Assembly (NCBI GenBank): GCA_000469685.2
Contig: LS997563.1
Coordinates: 33,386,468 to 33,450,467 of the forward strand
Direction: 5' to 3'
Length of the DNA stretch: 64,000 bases
From: Haemonchus contortus
Taxonomy: Eukaryota; Nematoda; Chromadorea; Rhabditida; Trichostrongylidae
Shown here: positions 1 to 11,521 of the stretch, piece after piece
How positions within the stretch are numbered: position 1 is the stretch's first letter
Layout: each line of letters begins with the position of its first letter
Notes under the pieces: model-generated
Databases searched by the model: none
What the model saw: only the letters and a program-made list of their open reading frames with translations
Told to the model about the DNA's origin: nothing
Program-made: the position numbers and the translations under genes

Positions 1-1358
1 AAGAATGTGAGTTCCATATTTTGGAAGGGAAGACAGTGCTGCGCTAGTTCGGGATTGGGACTTTGTTTATGGGGTTTGTTTGTTAAATGCCGTTATTCAG
101 CAGCAAAACTAGAAAATATTGCACAACCATTGACATTTATTGGTGTCAATCCCAGAACTCCCGTTTGATCAGAAGTCCAATCTCGCCTAATTCCTGAATT
201 CCTTCCACCATAAAATTGATAGACGTTAAGATTGTCTCAACGTTGGAATGCTATGAAGAAAGTGATAGTTCAAGATGAAGGATGGCAATCATTGCTTTCA
301 AAAAAAGTGGGTGGCTGTTAGCATGACAGATATGATTTCTCGCTTAACCAAAGTCCTTGGTAACATAGACCAGAAATCTTGCACATGAAGGTGCTCAAGA
401 ACAGCTTCCGCGAGTGGTTCAGAAGTTCAAAGCGGTGGTAAGAAGATGATAACTCGAAATTGACATAATTCCAAAAATATGCCATTGTCATGGCTACTTA
501 TAGGAATAACCATACCCCTGTGATCCAGACGATCTCTTTCCGACTTTGATTTGATAGGCTCAGTTACCATCATGGGTCTTTATAAGCAGTATTCATGAAC
601 CCAGTGCCGTCTACTGGTTAGTGTGTAGATACAACAGCAGTGATTACTAGCATGGACTTTCGCTTCTTAAAGTCTTTGTTTTTAGCTTGGTTGTTATTTA
701 TACGTGACAACAGAACAGTCAGCCGGTTTTCATTGGATGCTGGTACATAACTATATGATTTGGATAGGAGCACGACCAACAACTGTTGTCTCCACTTTCA
801 AGCTACACTACTACGGTAAAAGGTAATGACACAAGACCTTCTCTTTTCGTCGATGGGTCTCATTTTGCGAAAAAGGTAAAGATAAAGCGGGCTCGTGGCA
901 AGTAGATTTCCTATGGTCTACAAGTCTTCTTTTCAATATCTTTCTCAATAATTACTGCCTATTTGCCCCTTTATGGAGTCTTCCATTTGTTCCCATAGAT
1001 ACAAGATATTTGGTCTTTTCTAGAGGGGGTATACGTATTATCTGGAGTAACAGAAAAAAATTCGATCTTAGTCTTTTTCTCCTATACCAAATAATATTTC
1101 CTTTGAAACCGTTATCTTCGGCAGGATGGTCCTTGTGCACACTTTTTGTCCCAAGAGCATATCTTCAAACTGCCCTCTATGAGAGGTGATGTTGCAGTTG
1201 CTTCATGGTAAAGGTGTTACCTTGTTGTACCGGGGCCAAAAAGAGCACTTTACACGAAGGATGAAAAAATTGCCCAATAATCGTGGGAGCATTTTAAAAA
1301 ATAATAGAACATCGACTCATGACTCACTTAAAGCGCAATAGTTGTCTATCTCGACAAC
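1..1358. other. Non-coding, decayed repeat sequence
   Basis: I see no supportable gene here. Roughly 360-830 shares blocks, in the same order, with 8520-8960: 'ctcaagaacA', 'aactcgaAATTGACATAAT' and 'GCACGACCAAC(A/G)AC(A/T)GTTGTC'. This indicates two diverged copies of one dispersed repeat. The stretch near 181 ('gcctaattcctgaattcc') recurs near 45500. Short open frames are not supported by splice signals or recognisable motifs. Confidence 0.4.
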
Positions 1359-2310
1359 ATGGCTCCTGTGCGAGGTCATAAGTGGACTGCTTTGCTTGTA
1401 TCCCTAGACGATTGTAGCGAAGTATTGCATAAAAATAACGTTCATTTAGTATATTCTGACCTTGCAAAGGTCTTTTACTCCGTGCCCATGTCCTCCTTTT
1501 CTATGAACAACAGTATGTCAGTTTTCATTGCAGAGCTACTATGGGAATCAGCAACTTCTCACTCAATCGAAGTTATTAACTACATACTGCTGATGTTTTA
1601 TCCAGCCCTTACTCGGCCATCAGTGGTGTGCCTCGAGGAGGTTTTTTCACCACTGTTACTTTAACGTGATCTATAATAATAATGTCACATTGTCGGGTAT
1701 GGGTACGTTCGTCCAACTCGCTCAATTCTGGAAGGCACAAAAGCACAGCATTAATTTGCTACATAACAAGGAAAAACTTGATTGGAGTGATATAGCTGAT
1801 GACATCGTGATTTATAAAGTTGTTGGGAACTCGGAAGATTGTAGTGGAGTACTGGCTGTGTTAGACCGTGTTGGGTTCTGGTCTATTAGATGGGGTTTGC
1901 GGTTCGCCTATCTCATATAAAAAATTCAATTTTCTGTATCGGCAATGCTTCTACGCATATAATAATAATCGACTGTACTAAACGCTCAAGAACGTTTCTG
2001 AAATCCGCGATCTTATCTTCAATTTGAACAACAAGGCTGGGCTTGATAAGTTCTATTTGGACATTGTATCTAACGCTATGTTCGGCACAAACTTTCCGGA
2101 GCTTCCCACTTTAGGGATTCGCCGAATCTTATAAAAGTATATAAAATTCATCTTATTGTCAGACCAATTTTGGAATGTGCATCACAGCTTCCAGACCTTT
2201 CAAAAAAGGATTTATACTCAACGGAAAAAGTATAGAGTAGATTCATGATTTACGCTGAAACTTGCTATGCGTTGCTCTGGGTTGACACATGAATTCATTT
2301 CTGATGGTGC
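1359..2310 (+). pseudogene. Decayed CR1/jockey-like LINE reverse transcriptase
   Basis: Several frames on the plus strand carry remnants of a non-LTR retrotransposon reverse transcriptase. Around 1450 the frame reads YSDLAKVFYSVP, a broken motif A (usually DL-KAFDSVPH). Around 1620-1640 a frameshifted SGVPRG echo of motif B is visible. Around 1790-1820 the reading IADDIVIYK matches motif C (usually FADDIKIY). Around 2160-2280 the reading VRPILECASQLPDLSKKDL then IYAETC matches the thumb/C-terminal region of CR1-type elements (usually LEYCSQ-W-P-LKKDI). Stops and frame changes interrupt it throughout, so it is dead. No endonuclease part or 3' tail could be recognised. Family placement is inference from motif spacing. 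Confidence 0.7.
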
Positions 2311-2970
2311 TGAACGTCACCACGTCTTTCCCCTCTAGCCTGTTGATAACAAGAAACCCAGGAGACCTTCTGATGACCCTATCAGATATAGCCACACAAG
2401 ATTCCGGTTGCTTTCTTAAACATGTCCATGATTAGAAGTCTCACAAATAAAATTCATGATTTCGTACTTGCATGCCACCATTATTAATTAGTTTTGCTAT
2501 AATAATGAATTTCGGTTTAGGTTTCGCTCCTTGATTTTGCAGGCTATCGCACACGTGGATACCATTTACCATTTATTACATGCCAAACACATGTCAGCAT
2601 GTAGAAATAAAACAGCAATTAACAACAAACCAAAACACAAATTATAACGAACGTTAGATAGAACATGGCGAACTACATAACGAAATCTATGCCTTATTAG
2701 TTGGCGCGATGGAGATAATGAAATATCGCTTTCCTAATTCCTAAAGCTAGCAAATTTCGGAGAAATTTGCACAGCCTTACTCATTTTCAAGAACTCTGTG
2801 CCCGCGCGAACCGTAAAGAAACTTCTGTTGAACGTGTTTTCGGAAAGAAAGCTTAAGCTTTTCCCCTCTCGTAGTAGATGGCATTAGTTAATAGAGGGCG
2901 TTACTACCGAGGTCAGCACATTTATGAAGAATATTATAGTATATCATAAGAATGTCGTTCCTCCTCAGGC

Positions 2971-4200
2971 TTAAGGATAATGCATCCAAATTAAGTGATT
3001 GTTCCTAATGAGGCCGCGGGGTATGCTGGAATAATTAAAACCTAAGGTTCTGATGAATAGTATCCTAGAAAAGCCATTCTGCACCTTTCTCAGTTTGCCC
3101 AAGAACTTTTTTGTGTGTGGGTAATAAATACAGGTGCCGTACTCGAGAACTGAACGCACATAAATTTTATATGCTTTGTGAGGTAGTGTCGGGTCCCTAG
3201 ATTTAAACGTCTTGAACAGCAAAAATACTCTCTGTTCGGCTTTTGCTATAACATTTTTCAGGTGGTGCTCGAAACGCAAATTAGAATCGATAACAAAGCC
3301 AAGATCACGATCCATATCAACTGTGTCGAGAACAGAGTCGTTAATATGGTATTGTACTTTGGGGTTATTCCGACCAAAATGGAGAACTTTAGTTTTATGC
3401 GCAGAGGGGAGAACATTGACTTCAGACCATTGAGAAATGGCATCTATCGCTAGCAGAAGCTGATTAGCGCTATCACCAACGCCTCTATATATCTTCAAAT
3501 CGTCAGCGAACATTTTCACTTTGTCGTCAAAACGCTCTATCAAGTAAGGCAGACCGAAGGCGGAAATATTGAACAAAATAGGAGACAGGACGCTTCCTTG
3601 GGGTACTCCGCTGGGTGCGCTTCTGGATTTGGAAGGAGGAAAAGCTTCTATCCATTTAATAATCCTAGCGTGGACACCCACTTGAGCGAGCTTGTGTAAC
3701 AGCGCGGTATGGATCACTCTGTCGAAAGCTTTTTCAAAGTCAAAGTATATAACATCCAGGCTGTTCTTACTATCCAATTCTAAGGACCAGTCATTGAGAG
3801 ACTCCAACATTGCAATGACTGTGGACCTTCTTTCTCTAAATCCATGTTGATGGGGCGAAAAAATATAATTGCTTTTAAAGTGACTCACCAAAGCTTTTTT
3901 AACAAGCTTTTCAAAGAGTCTACAGAATACAGAAGTTATGGAGATAGGCCTATAAGTATTAGGATCGGAATAGGAAGGCCGTTTCCTAATTAGGATTACA
4001 CAAGCATGCCGCCAGGTATGCGGGACAACTGACTGAAAGAACATCAAATAGAAAAGGTATTCGAGTGGAGATGAGAAGTTGGAGGCGACATTTTCACGAA
4101 TATAAATGGAATTCCGTTAGGGGTCAACGAAGAACCACTTCTCGACTTGGAGATAAGTTCGATAATCTACGTACGATTGAACCAAATCGAGTCCTCCATA
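2971..4200 (-). pseudogene. CR1/jockey-like LINE reverse transcriptase, truncated
   Basis: An open frame of 358 codons (4047 down to 2971) encodes most of a non-LTR retrotransposon reverse transcriptase. In order it shows the YRPISITSVFCRLFEKL block (about residues 32-48), HGFRERRST (68-75), motif A YFDFEKAFDRV (101-111), motif B SGVPQGSVLSP (146-156) and motif C FADDLKIY (180-187), then the thumb and C-terminal YVRSVLEYGTCIYYPHTKK. All motif A and C aspartates are present. Between KWIEAF and SGVPQG about 15 residues normally found in the family are missing, and the segment after ILFNI lacks the usual Y-NDLP, so the palm is damaged. Upstream, around 4050-4200, a frameshifted continuation (NGIPFIFVK) matches the usual DGIP-F block. 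No endonuclease domain was found further upstream. It is a dead or 5'-truncated copy, opposite in strand to the LINE fragment at 1.4-2.3 kb. Confidence 0.85.
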
Positions 4201-4209
4201 AGAGGAGGG

Positions 4210-6960
4210 GCTGTTTCAAAATGTTGACTAGAGGGAGGAACAGAAACATCAGTGGTATAGACTGTTTCAAAAATGTTGACATGTTACATGTTTCTCTGCG
4301 TACAATAAAAGAATAAACAACAGCGAGAGGAAGTAATATTGTCCTTTCATTGCGAACCAGTGTGGTTTAGCACTCTCCTCGCTTAAGGAACAATTTTCCT
4401 CGTCAAGAACTATAGAAAAAGTCTGAGAGCTTCGTGTTAGAGGGTGTCCTGCTGTTCGTTCAACATCCTGAGAGGAACATTCAGTAAGCCTCCTTGTCAA
4501 ACGGTCATCACAGAATCGCACGTGTCCGTCTTATTTGATCTACGATTCCGTGGCGCAAGCGACAGCATCTACAATCCAGGTTGGTGACTGTAAGTGGAAC
4601 TCTCGTTTCTACAATTGCATCTATGGGAAACCCCGAACATCGGCCTCTACATATCGCGTTGAACGACTTTGACTGTTTGCTGTTCTAGCTTGCTCATGGT
4701 AAGGCTACAAGTCTTTAAGGCGTATACCTGGCAGGAAGGAATGCGGCGTGGGAAAGCAGACCAATATGTTGGCTAGATGTACACGTAGCTAGAGCACTCG
4801 GAGGTATTCGTTCCCAATGGCGTGAAGGGACAATCGCGTACTATTCTTCTTGCAAACATTGCCTTCGTTAGCCTCGGTCACAGGCCGATCTTACCAGGTC
4901 CGGTCGAGATCAGAATACCGAGTACCGAATATGGCAGCACAAGCGGTGGTGAGATTCGGCAAGCATTAGTTCCGAAGGATCAACGTTCGTATTACAACAT
5001 CGAATTTGTTTGCGAAAAGCGGTGACACGGCTACCATTCGGTGAGCTTATCCCCATAGGTTCCTAATCCAAACAAATACACTTGCGAAGGATCCCGTTTA
5101 CATCTTGGAGCTTTGTTTCTTGAACTTCACTGTTCGACATCTAGACAGGAGATTTAGAATTCAACGAGAAACTTTGACTTAGAACTCACAGTAAACGCTC
5201 GACTGGAGAAAATGTAATCTATGCCATTATGGAACTGACTGTCGCTGACATTCAAGTCCATTTCTAATGGAAGAGTCTCCGATGCATGAGCTACAAGGAA
5301 TGATGTGGTCCACACTGAAAAGCCCAAACAACCACACACGCGTGCATCATTAATAACAGTAGTCACGGCCCGAAACTGACCAGTACTCGGCCAGAGACGC
5401 AGGTCAACCGCGAATTATAGCAAGTAAGGAAAAGCAGCAAAATTGCTCAATCAAAAGTACTTGCAATTTAACATGTGAGATGTTTGTTTCCCTGTTGCTA
5501 ACCCCTTACGCTGTTCTCTATGTTTATGACTCCCAAAATTGATTTCCGGATTCAATTCGGTGCCTTATAATGCGCTATCAGGGCTGTGTTTTGTCATTGT
5601 GATTTATAATAATACGGCCAAGGCAACTGTTTCATGTAGTAAGTTGAATCAACTGATGTTCGGGGGGTTGTAACCATTAACGCGACAGTAACCATTGCAT
5701 TACTTCAATGTCTGAAGATTTCACACTTCTTGGTGGTTCAATTATGCGGAAAAAATTCAATAACAATTGAAGAAATATCGATGTGTCAAGGAAACAACGA
5801 CAGAGATTTCTTAAAAATATAAATGTTGTTTTTCCGCTGAATGCTATCAGCACCTGGTATATTTTCCAACAAGAGTTGAGAAATTAAGCAGCCATAAATT
5901 ATGACCATATTCCACGTTTGTAAACCGAGTACCCCATGGGTAACGCTTCTAGCTTGCTATGAACATAAATACAGAATCCTCGTATAATTTCAGTCTCCAC
6001 TAAATGACGGAAATGTATCATCGCTACCTTATAAAACTTGTTCGACTTGGCAAGTTCTGCGGGTTAGGCGACATGATCTCGAAGTGTACTGTAGTCGCAG
6101 GACCGCCTTCACTCGAAGAGAATTTCCAACAAACACGGTCCCTCCCTCCTCACAACACTATATAAGGCCGCTTCATAGGTGAAATAGGTTAGTTAAACTT
6201 CGCGTGATCCCTCACTCTTACCTTCAGCGTTTCTTTTTGGTATGATAAATGAGCGTTCTCCTCAGAAGACAGTTATGTAGGTTTGATCTTCATAATGATT
6301 GCCCTTCGCCGGCTTCAAGGTGAGCCTTCCAGACGCAATCTTTGAGACGAATAGCCTCTCTACTTATCTTCAGTGATCGTCTCCTTGAAGTGAACGGCTT
6401 TTTAGGAATCCGACGGCTCAGTCACAAATGATTAATTTCTCCTCCATTCTTAGAGCTAGCCGCTACTACTTCTCATCGCCTTTCTATAAGAGACCGAAAA
6501 CACGTCATGAACCTTAGTATTGGTGACGCTTTCATGGAAATTTGATATGACGAGATGTGCTGATAAGTTTATGGATTGTAATTTGAATTTTAGTATGAAG
6601 TGTAGTAAATTCAGGTATGAAATTTCTCCCTCAAGACTTCAGGGCATCATTTGTGTCGCTTCTGATCCTTTCCCAGGTATGACCATTTTGAATGTCAGAC
6701 GCAGTGCAAAGAGAGTGCTTTAAAATTGACGTGAAATTGTCACCACTGAATAACGGAAGGAGATCTGATGTGACCATCGAAGGCAAAATACCAGGATCAC
6801 AAGAGCCCAGTACTATCAACTCTATTTGCTAAAGGATATCGGGCTCTGATAGAGCAAGTCATCCAGAGTGACTGTTGCTTTTTCGGCGAGAAAGGTATAC
6901 CATTCTGCAATTTATCGGGAATCACACTTCTCAGTTCGAAACACTGTCGTGCTTGAAGAG
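4210..6960. other. Intergenic, no supportable gene
   Basis: This stretch has only short open frames without splice context or recognisable motifs. The endonuclease half of the LINE that ends near 4200 is not recognisable here. Confidence 0.35.
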
Positions 6961-6961
6961 T

Positions 6962-7047
6962 AATTCAGCTGTTCGAAATCATATCCCAATTTAGCGGCAT
7001 AGAAAACTATGCCGCTAAATTGGGATATGATTTCGAACAGCTGAATT
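6962..7047. repeat. Perfect 41-bp inverted repeat with 4-nt loop
   Basis: The left arm 6962-7002 and right arm 7007-7047 are exact reverse complements, separated by the loop aaaa (7003-7006). The arm begins AATTCAGCTGTTCG and ends GCGGCATAG. Directly after it, 7049-7066 (CGAAATCA-ATCCCAATT) is a near copy of part of the left arm in direct orientation. The structure is therefore arm, inverted arm, then a partial arm. This is seen directly in the sequence. It could fold into a long hairpin if transcribed. The perfect match suggests recent origin or an assembly or replication fold-back. Confidence 0.95.
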
Positions 7048-7069
7048 CGAAATCAATCCCAATTCAAAA

Positions 7070-7996
7070 AAAACTAACACAGTGTTCTCTGAAGACTTCC
7101 AGCTCTAATTTACCTATGAACAGTGTTTGCTTGCTGTCAATCAACCTAGAGACTTGATACATTCTCGAACAGACAATATCAGTTACGAGTTCTTTTTTGT
7201 ATTTTTTTCGCTTTTGCTAACGACGCACGGCAAGCGCTTGGCTAATAGGCTGTGCGCCTGCGGTGGTTTCTAGGACTGATTTTGCTTGCCTGATCCATAG
7301 AAGCGAGCTCAAGAAAACTCAACGATCTGCTAAAAATCATTTGCAAATTTGACTGGGGCTCGATCAAGTTTTCTCGGGATGAGAGGCCTTACTTGGGAAC
7401 AGAGGAAGGTCAAAGTTGATTCCTGTACTAAGGGCAGAAGTACCAATGAGTGAATCAGAAAACAAAGATTTTTTTCCAGGTGGGCGTAATTACTTTTTTG
7501 GAGACTGTAACTGCGATTGAGTTGTATAAATAGCCCGATCAATTCTCACACATAAACACCGCATTATATAGAGCTTTTGCTCGCAGGTATGACCTTTTCC
7601 GTTACTGCACGACAAAAGGAGTAGCGAAGGCCGTGCTACCGAAACGAATCTCATACAATCCAATCTAATTTTTCTCGCCGCTCCCCTTAACATTTCTTTC
7701 CTGTAAACACTGATTCCTGAGATTCGTCAAACCTATCCCGGTCTCAAACAAAAACAATACTGCCTAACCGACCGTACGCGGCTGTAAAAACTCAATTATT
7801 ATTTCAACTTCGATCGGTCTAATCTCGGTGTCCGTCCATTTTTATTTCCGATTTCGATTTTGTTTAGGTTAGGGCACAATTCCCTGGCATTATTCTCCCC
7901 ACCCCACTTATATCGAGAGCGTAAGCACATTATATTACAGCTGATAACCATTTTAACAAAAGCTGTGAGGCTCTTCTCAAATGGGTTATATTTCAG
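7070..7996. other. Intergenic, nothing recognised
   Basis: No recognisable domain or credible splice-bounded exon. Any upstream exons of the PAN-like gene that begins at 7997 would have to lie here or further left, but none was identified. Confidence 0.3.
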
Positions 7997-9276
7997 GTGG
8001 ACCAAATGCTCTTCTGCACATTCACGCCCTTCCATGCTGCTACGGAAGGCTATTATAGCATTTATAGCGAAAGACTTTATTGGCAAAAGACTCCTAACAG
8101 TATTGGCAGCTGTATGAAGATGTGCGTAGAAGAAGTCCCAGACTGTTCTTGCATCTCTGTTCATAATGACTCAGGGCAGGTGAGTTCTGTATTAGTGAGT
8201 AAGAAAAGTTGTGTTACACCAGACCTGAACATGGAGAGCTCGTTTATGGGGTGTGTTCATTGTCTCAGTCGACACCAGTTCTAGAAAATAGTATAAAACA
8301 ATTGACGCCTAATGTCACCAATCCTAGACCCTCTTTTCGTCACAAAGCCATTTTCGCTTCTGAACCCCTTGCACCAGGCTCAAGTGTCGAAGGTGATGGT
8401 GAAAAAGGGATAGTTCGCGATGAAGATGGTTGTTGCTGTTCAGAGAACATGTGAGTTGGTGTTAGCATAACCACATACATATGTGTTTTCCCCACCCCAG
8501 GTTCTCCCCCGTATTACAGACTAAACATCTTCACATGGATTTTCTCAAGAACAAAGCAGCTCCGCTGGTGGGCCAGAGGTTCAATGAGGTGGCGAATGGG
8601 TGTAAACTCGATATTGACATAATTTTTAATATGATGCCTTTGTAAAAGCTGCTATCGCGGACAGCCATTTCCTTTTAATTAAGCCTATTTTGCTCCGACT
8701 GTATTTATGTCTTCAGCTACCAGTATGTGTCTATATTGTAACTACTGTCCATGAGTTTATGATTAGAGCTCATCACTTGTTAGATAAGCACTTTCGACTT
8801 GGATTCATGCTGAGTCAAATGTTCTGTTTTCAGTTTCATTGTTTGTTCTGGGCAGCATCCCAGGCAACCTATTACACATGGCAACCTGGTGAACACATAT
8901 ACAGACTGGACAGAAGCACGACCAACGACAGTTGTCCTCTGGCTGAGAGAGTGTTCCCAGCAACTTGAATATCACTGAGCGGTGAAAAGGAGAAAAGTGA
9001 TTTCATGGCTTTTTGTCAGTATTAGAAAAACGCTTCGCTTCAAATGCTGTGTCGCTGAATAAAGTCGCGTTTGCTTCTCTACGCCTTCGAGCATTATTTT
9101 CGGCATTGCAAACTATTAGGAACCTTTGTCACCACATTTCAGCAGTAGTCGAGTTGAATAAGGGATATTTTATGTGTCCTGAAAACCAGTGTACAGGAGC
9201 CCATACATTCTGCATAAAATACTCTCAGCGTTTAGAGTTCTACACTAAAAAACATCCTCTTTGCATTACTACATAA
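7997..9276 (+). CDS. Small cysteine-rich PAN/apple-like gene or pseudogene (partial model)
   Basis: Three exon-like blocks lie on the plus strand. The first, 7997-8179, has acceptor TTTCAG and donor CAG/GTGAGT and encodes a cysteine pattern (MLFCTF... GSCMKMCVEEVPDCSCIS) like the PAN/apple fold used in secreted or cuticle-associated nematode proteins. The second, about 8209-8450, follows after only 29 nt (8180-8208), very short for an intron. It encodes LCYTRPEHGELVYG and ends CCCSEN before the donor AT/GTGAGT. The last block starts near 9143 after TTTCAG and encodes GYFMCPENQCTGAHTFCIK, ending at TAA 9274-9276 with AATAAA at 9276-9281. I found no start exon and could not fix the exon between 8450 and 9143. 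Read-through of the 29-nt gap gives an alternative C-terminus with a stop at 8282-8284. It may be a small secreted protein or a decaying copy. Confidence 0.4.
8520..8960. repeat. Dispersed repeat copy 2 (partner near 360-830)
   Basis: It shares ordered blocks with the left end of the window: CTCAAGAACA, AACTCGA(A/T)ATTGACATAATT and GCACGACCAACGACAGTTGTC. In both copies the last block can be read DW-ARPTTVV in one frame, hinting at an old coding repeat, but neither copy has a long open frame. It sits between exon-like blocks of the PAN-like gene. Confidence 0.4.
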
Positions 9277-9281
9277 ATAAA

Positions 9282-11521
9282 AGTGAATGGCTTTTGTATT
9301 AAATATACTTATCGGCTATATATCACCTGACTACAAAACATGAAGAATGTTCCCCACTCAAATGATTGATCAGCCCGAGAAAAGAGTTTGAGATCTCTGA
9401 CGTTCGAACGGAATATGCTATGCATTCCGAAGTACAATCGCACTAGTCCAATACAGTCCTCATAGCCCTCTTCCCTTGTGTCTCAAATTCCTTCCATTTA
9501 CATTTTTGCCGCATACCTATCTCAAAATCATTCAATTTACTGAACAGGGTTGTCTGTCAGGACGCTCGCCTACGAAGCAACCCTTGCTGGATCGTGCATC
9601 GTGGCCTTACACTGCCCAGTGTGCTGCTCCTTTAGGCGTCTTGAAGGACCACCGATCACGGAACACACTACCGAGCGCTCTCCTGGTCATCCATGCCGCT
9701 TTTACCCGACCTTCCAGTGCCTGGTTCACGCTACTATGAGCGCTTAGGTCACTGCCCACGAAAGCACCAACCCCTCCGACGGTTTCACCAAGATTGTCAG
9801 AAATTGGCTCCTTGCGTTCCTTTGAGCTGAGGAACTTGGTGTTAATCAGCTAGAGCTCATTCTCTGCCCTACGCCACTTCTCTTACCTTTCCTGGAGTTC
9901 TTCTCTGCTCCCCAATGTTATCAACGTAAAAGATGGTCTCCAATGGAACTGAAATTAGCCCTGATCACTAAATGTGCACAATCTTGACCAAATGATTGAA
10001 AATGCTTGCTGTCGCCTCGAGATTTTCCATTCTCCTTATAAAACTTATTTGTCGCTGTCCCGCTGCATCTCAACCTTTCAGCTAACGAAGATTTCACGTC
10101 TCACCGACCACAGTTCAATCACACCAATATCCACCTTTTACGTTGAATATCTTATGAACTTGAATAACCATATCTTATGGAATCAATCAGTCCGCAATGA
10201 TCTCTCATCGCAGCTAGGTCACAATGCTTACAGAACGGCAGCAAAACAGTTTAGTGTGGGAGCTGGCTTCATACCATACTTGGATTCTTTCTTTTCTGGT
10301 TGGAAGTAGTGTTCGCAAATGGCGCCACCATCACTAGCATGAACCGGGGATCGCATACGGGATCGATGCTCATCTAGACCAACTAGTTCTTCCATTCTTC
10401 CATGATCGGCTAATTAGTATCAGATCTGGTAGGATGGAAGCACTGATTAGTACAACGGATGTACACCCCTTGTCATATTACAGGTCACATAAGCCTCCAG
10501 CCCGCCTATACGATCATGATCGGAAAGCCGTTGGAAGCACGCCCGAATGCAGATTAGATAGGACTACAAGAATTCATCTTATCATTTCCTGTTCGTTTTG
10601 CAAGGACTAGATCGGAAAAATTAGACTCATCATCCCCGGTAGGCCATGACCAATTATTCACCGGAGGTCCATTCGGTAAAAATTCAAAACGACCAATAAC
10701 TAGAATAGATGTATTGCCTAACATCAGTGAGCCCTTCCTCATGAATCTCGTTTCAAGGAGCTCGTACATTCACTACAGCGACCACCAACTCTCTGGGGGG
10801 CTAAGAAATCACAAATAAAGCAAAAATTAAAACAAGTTTTATAAACCATTGGGCAGCAAGTCTTCATTACAACAAATTCAACAAACAGAAAACAAACGAA
10901 TAAATTCTCAAAACCGGTATGAACAATGTCGAAAGAAGTAGATATCAGTAATAAATAAAATACCCAGGAGTTCACTACGCTATTTCAGGATTCTCTACGA
11001 TGCATCGGCACTTGTTTGTAGCTCATACAATGCAAAGACAGTGTTCGCAAAAAGCTTAATCAATAAGTTCATCACTTGATTAATACAACCGCTCCCCTAC
11101 GACGTCGATATGCGTAAAATTTTTCCGTAATTCAGTGAATGACGCCTTTCCTCCGTGCGTATGAGAGAGTGCTCTACTTTCATTCTACAACGAGAACAAA
11201 GTATTCGAACGACTCATTTTCCTTTTCAACAGAAACGGAAAATCGCCCGAATTACTCTAGAACTTAGATCTTGTAAGGTTCCCGTGCGCCATTCACCTTC
11301 CAGCCCGACCAATAGGTAAGTGAGCTATGTTGCATTATTTTATAGGTCTTATCTAAATTTTTGTTTTACGATTTGATTATAGCGAGCTCTTCAAAGAAAT
11401 CGCCAATCAAAAAGTTCACACTCATTCAATGTTCTCTATCGCTTACACCGTAACTTAAGGGGATATTTATAAATACAATTCAACGGCCAACTCTCCACGA
11501 GCAACGACTAGGTGCTTTTGT
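9282..11521. other. Intergenic, nothing recognised
   Basis: The longest open frame here (9974-10309, +, 111 codons) has no recognisable domain, no splice context and no homologous second copy that I can see. TBL2 ends on the right-hand side at 11522. Confidence 0.35.
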
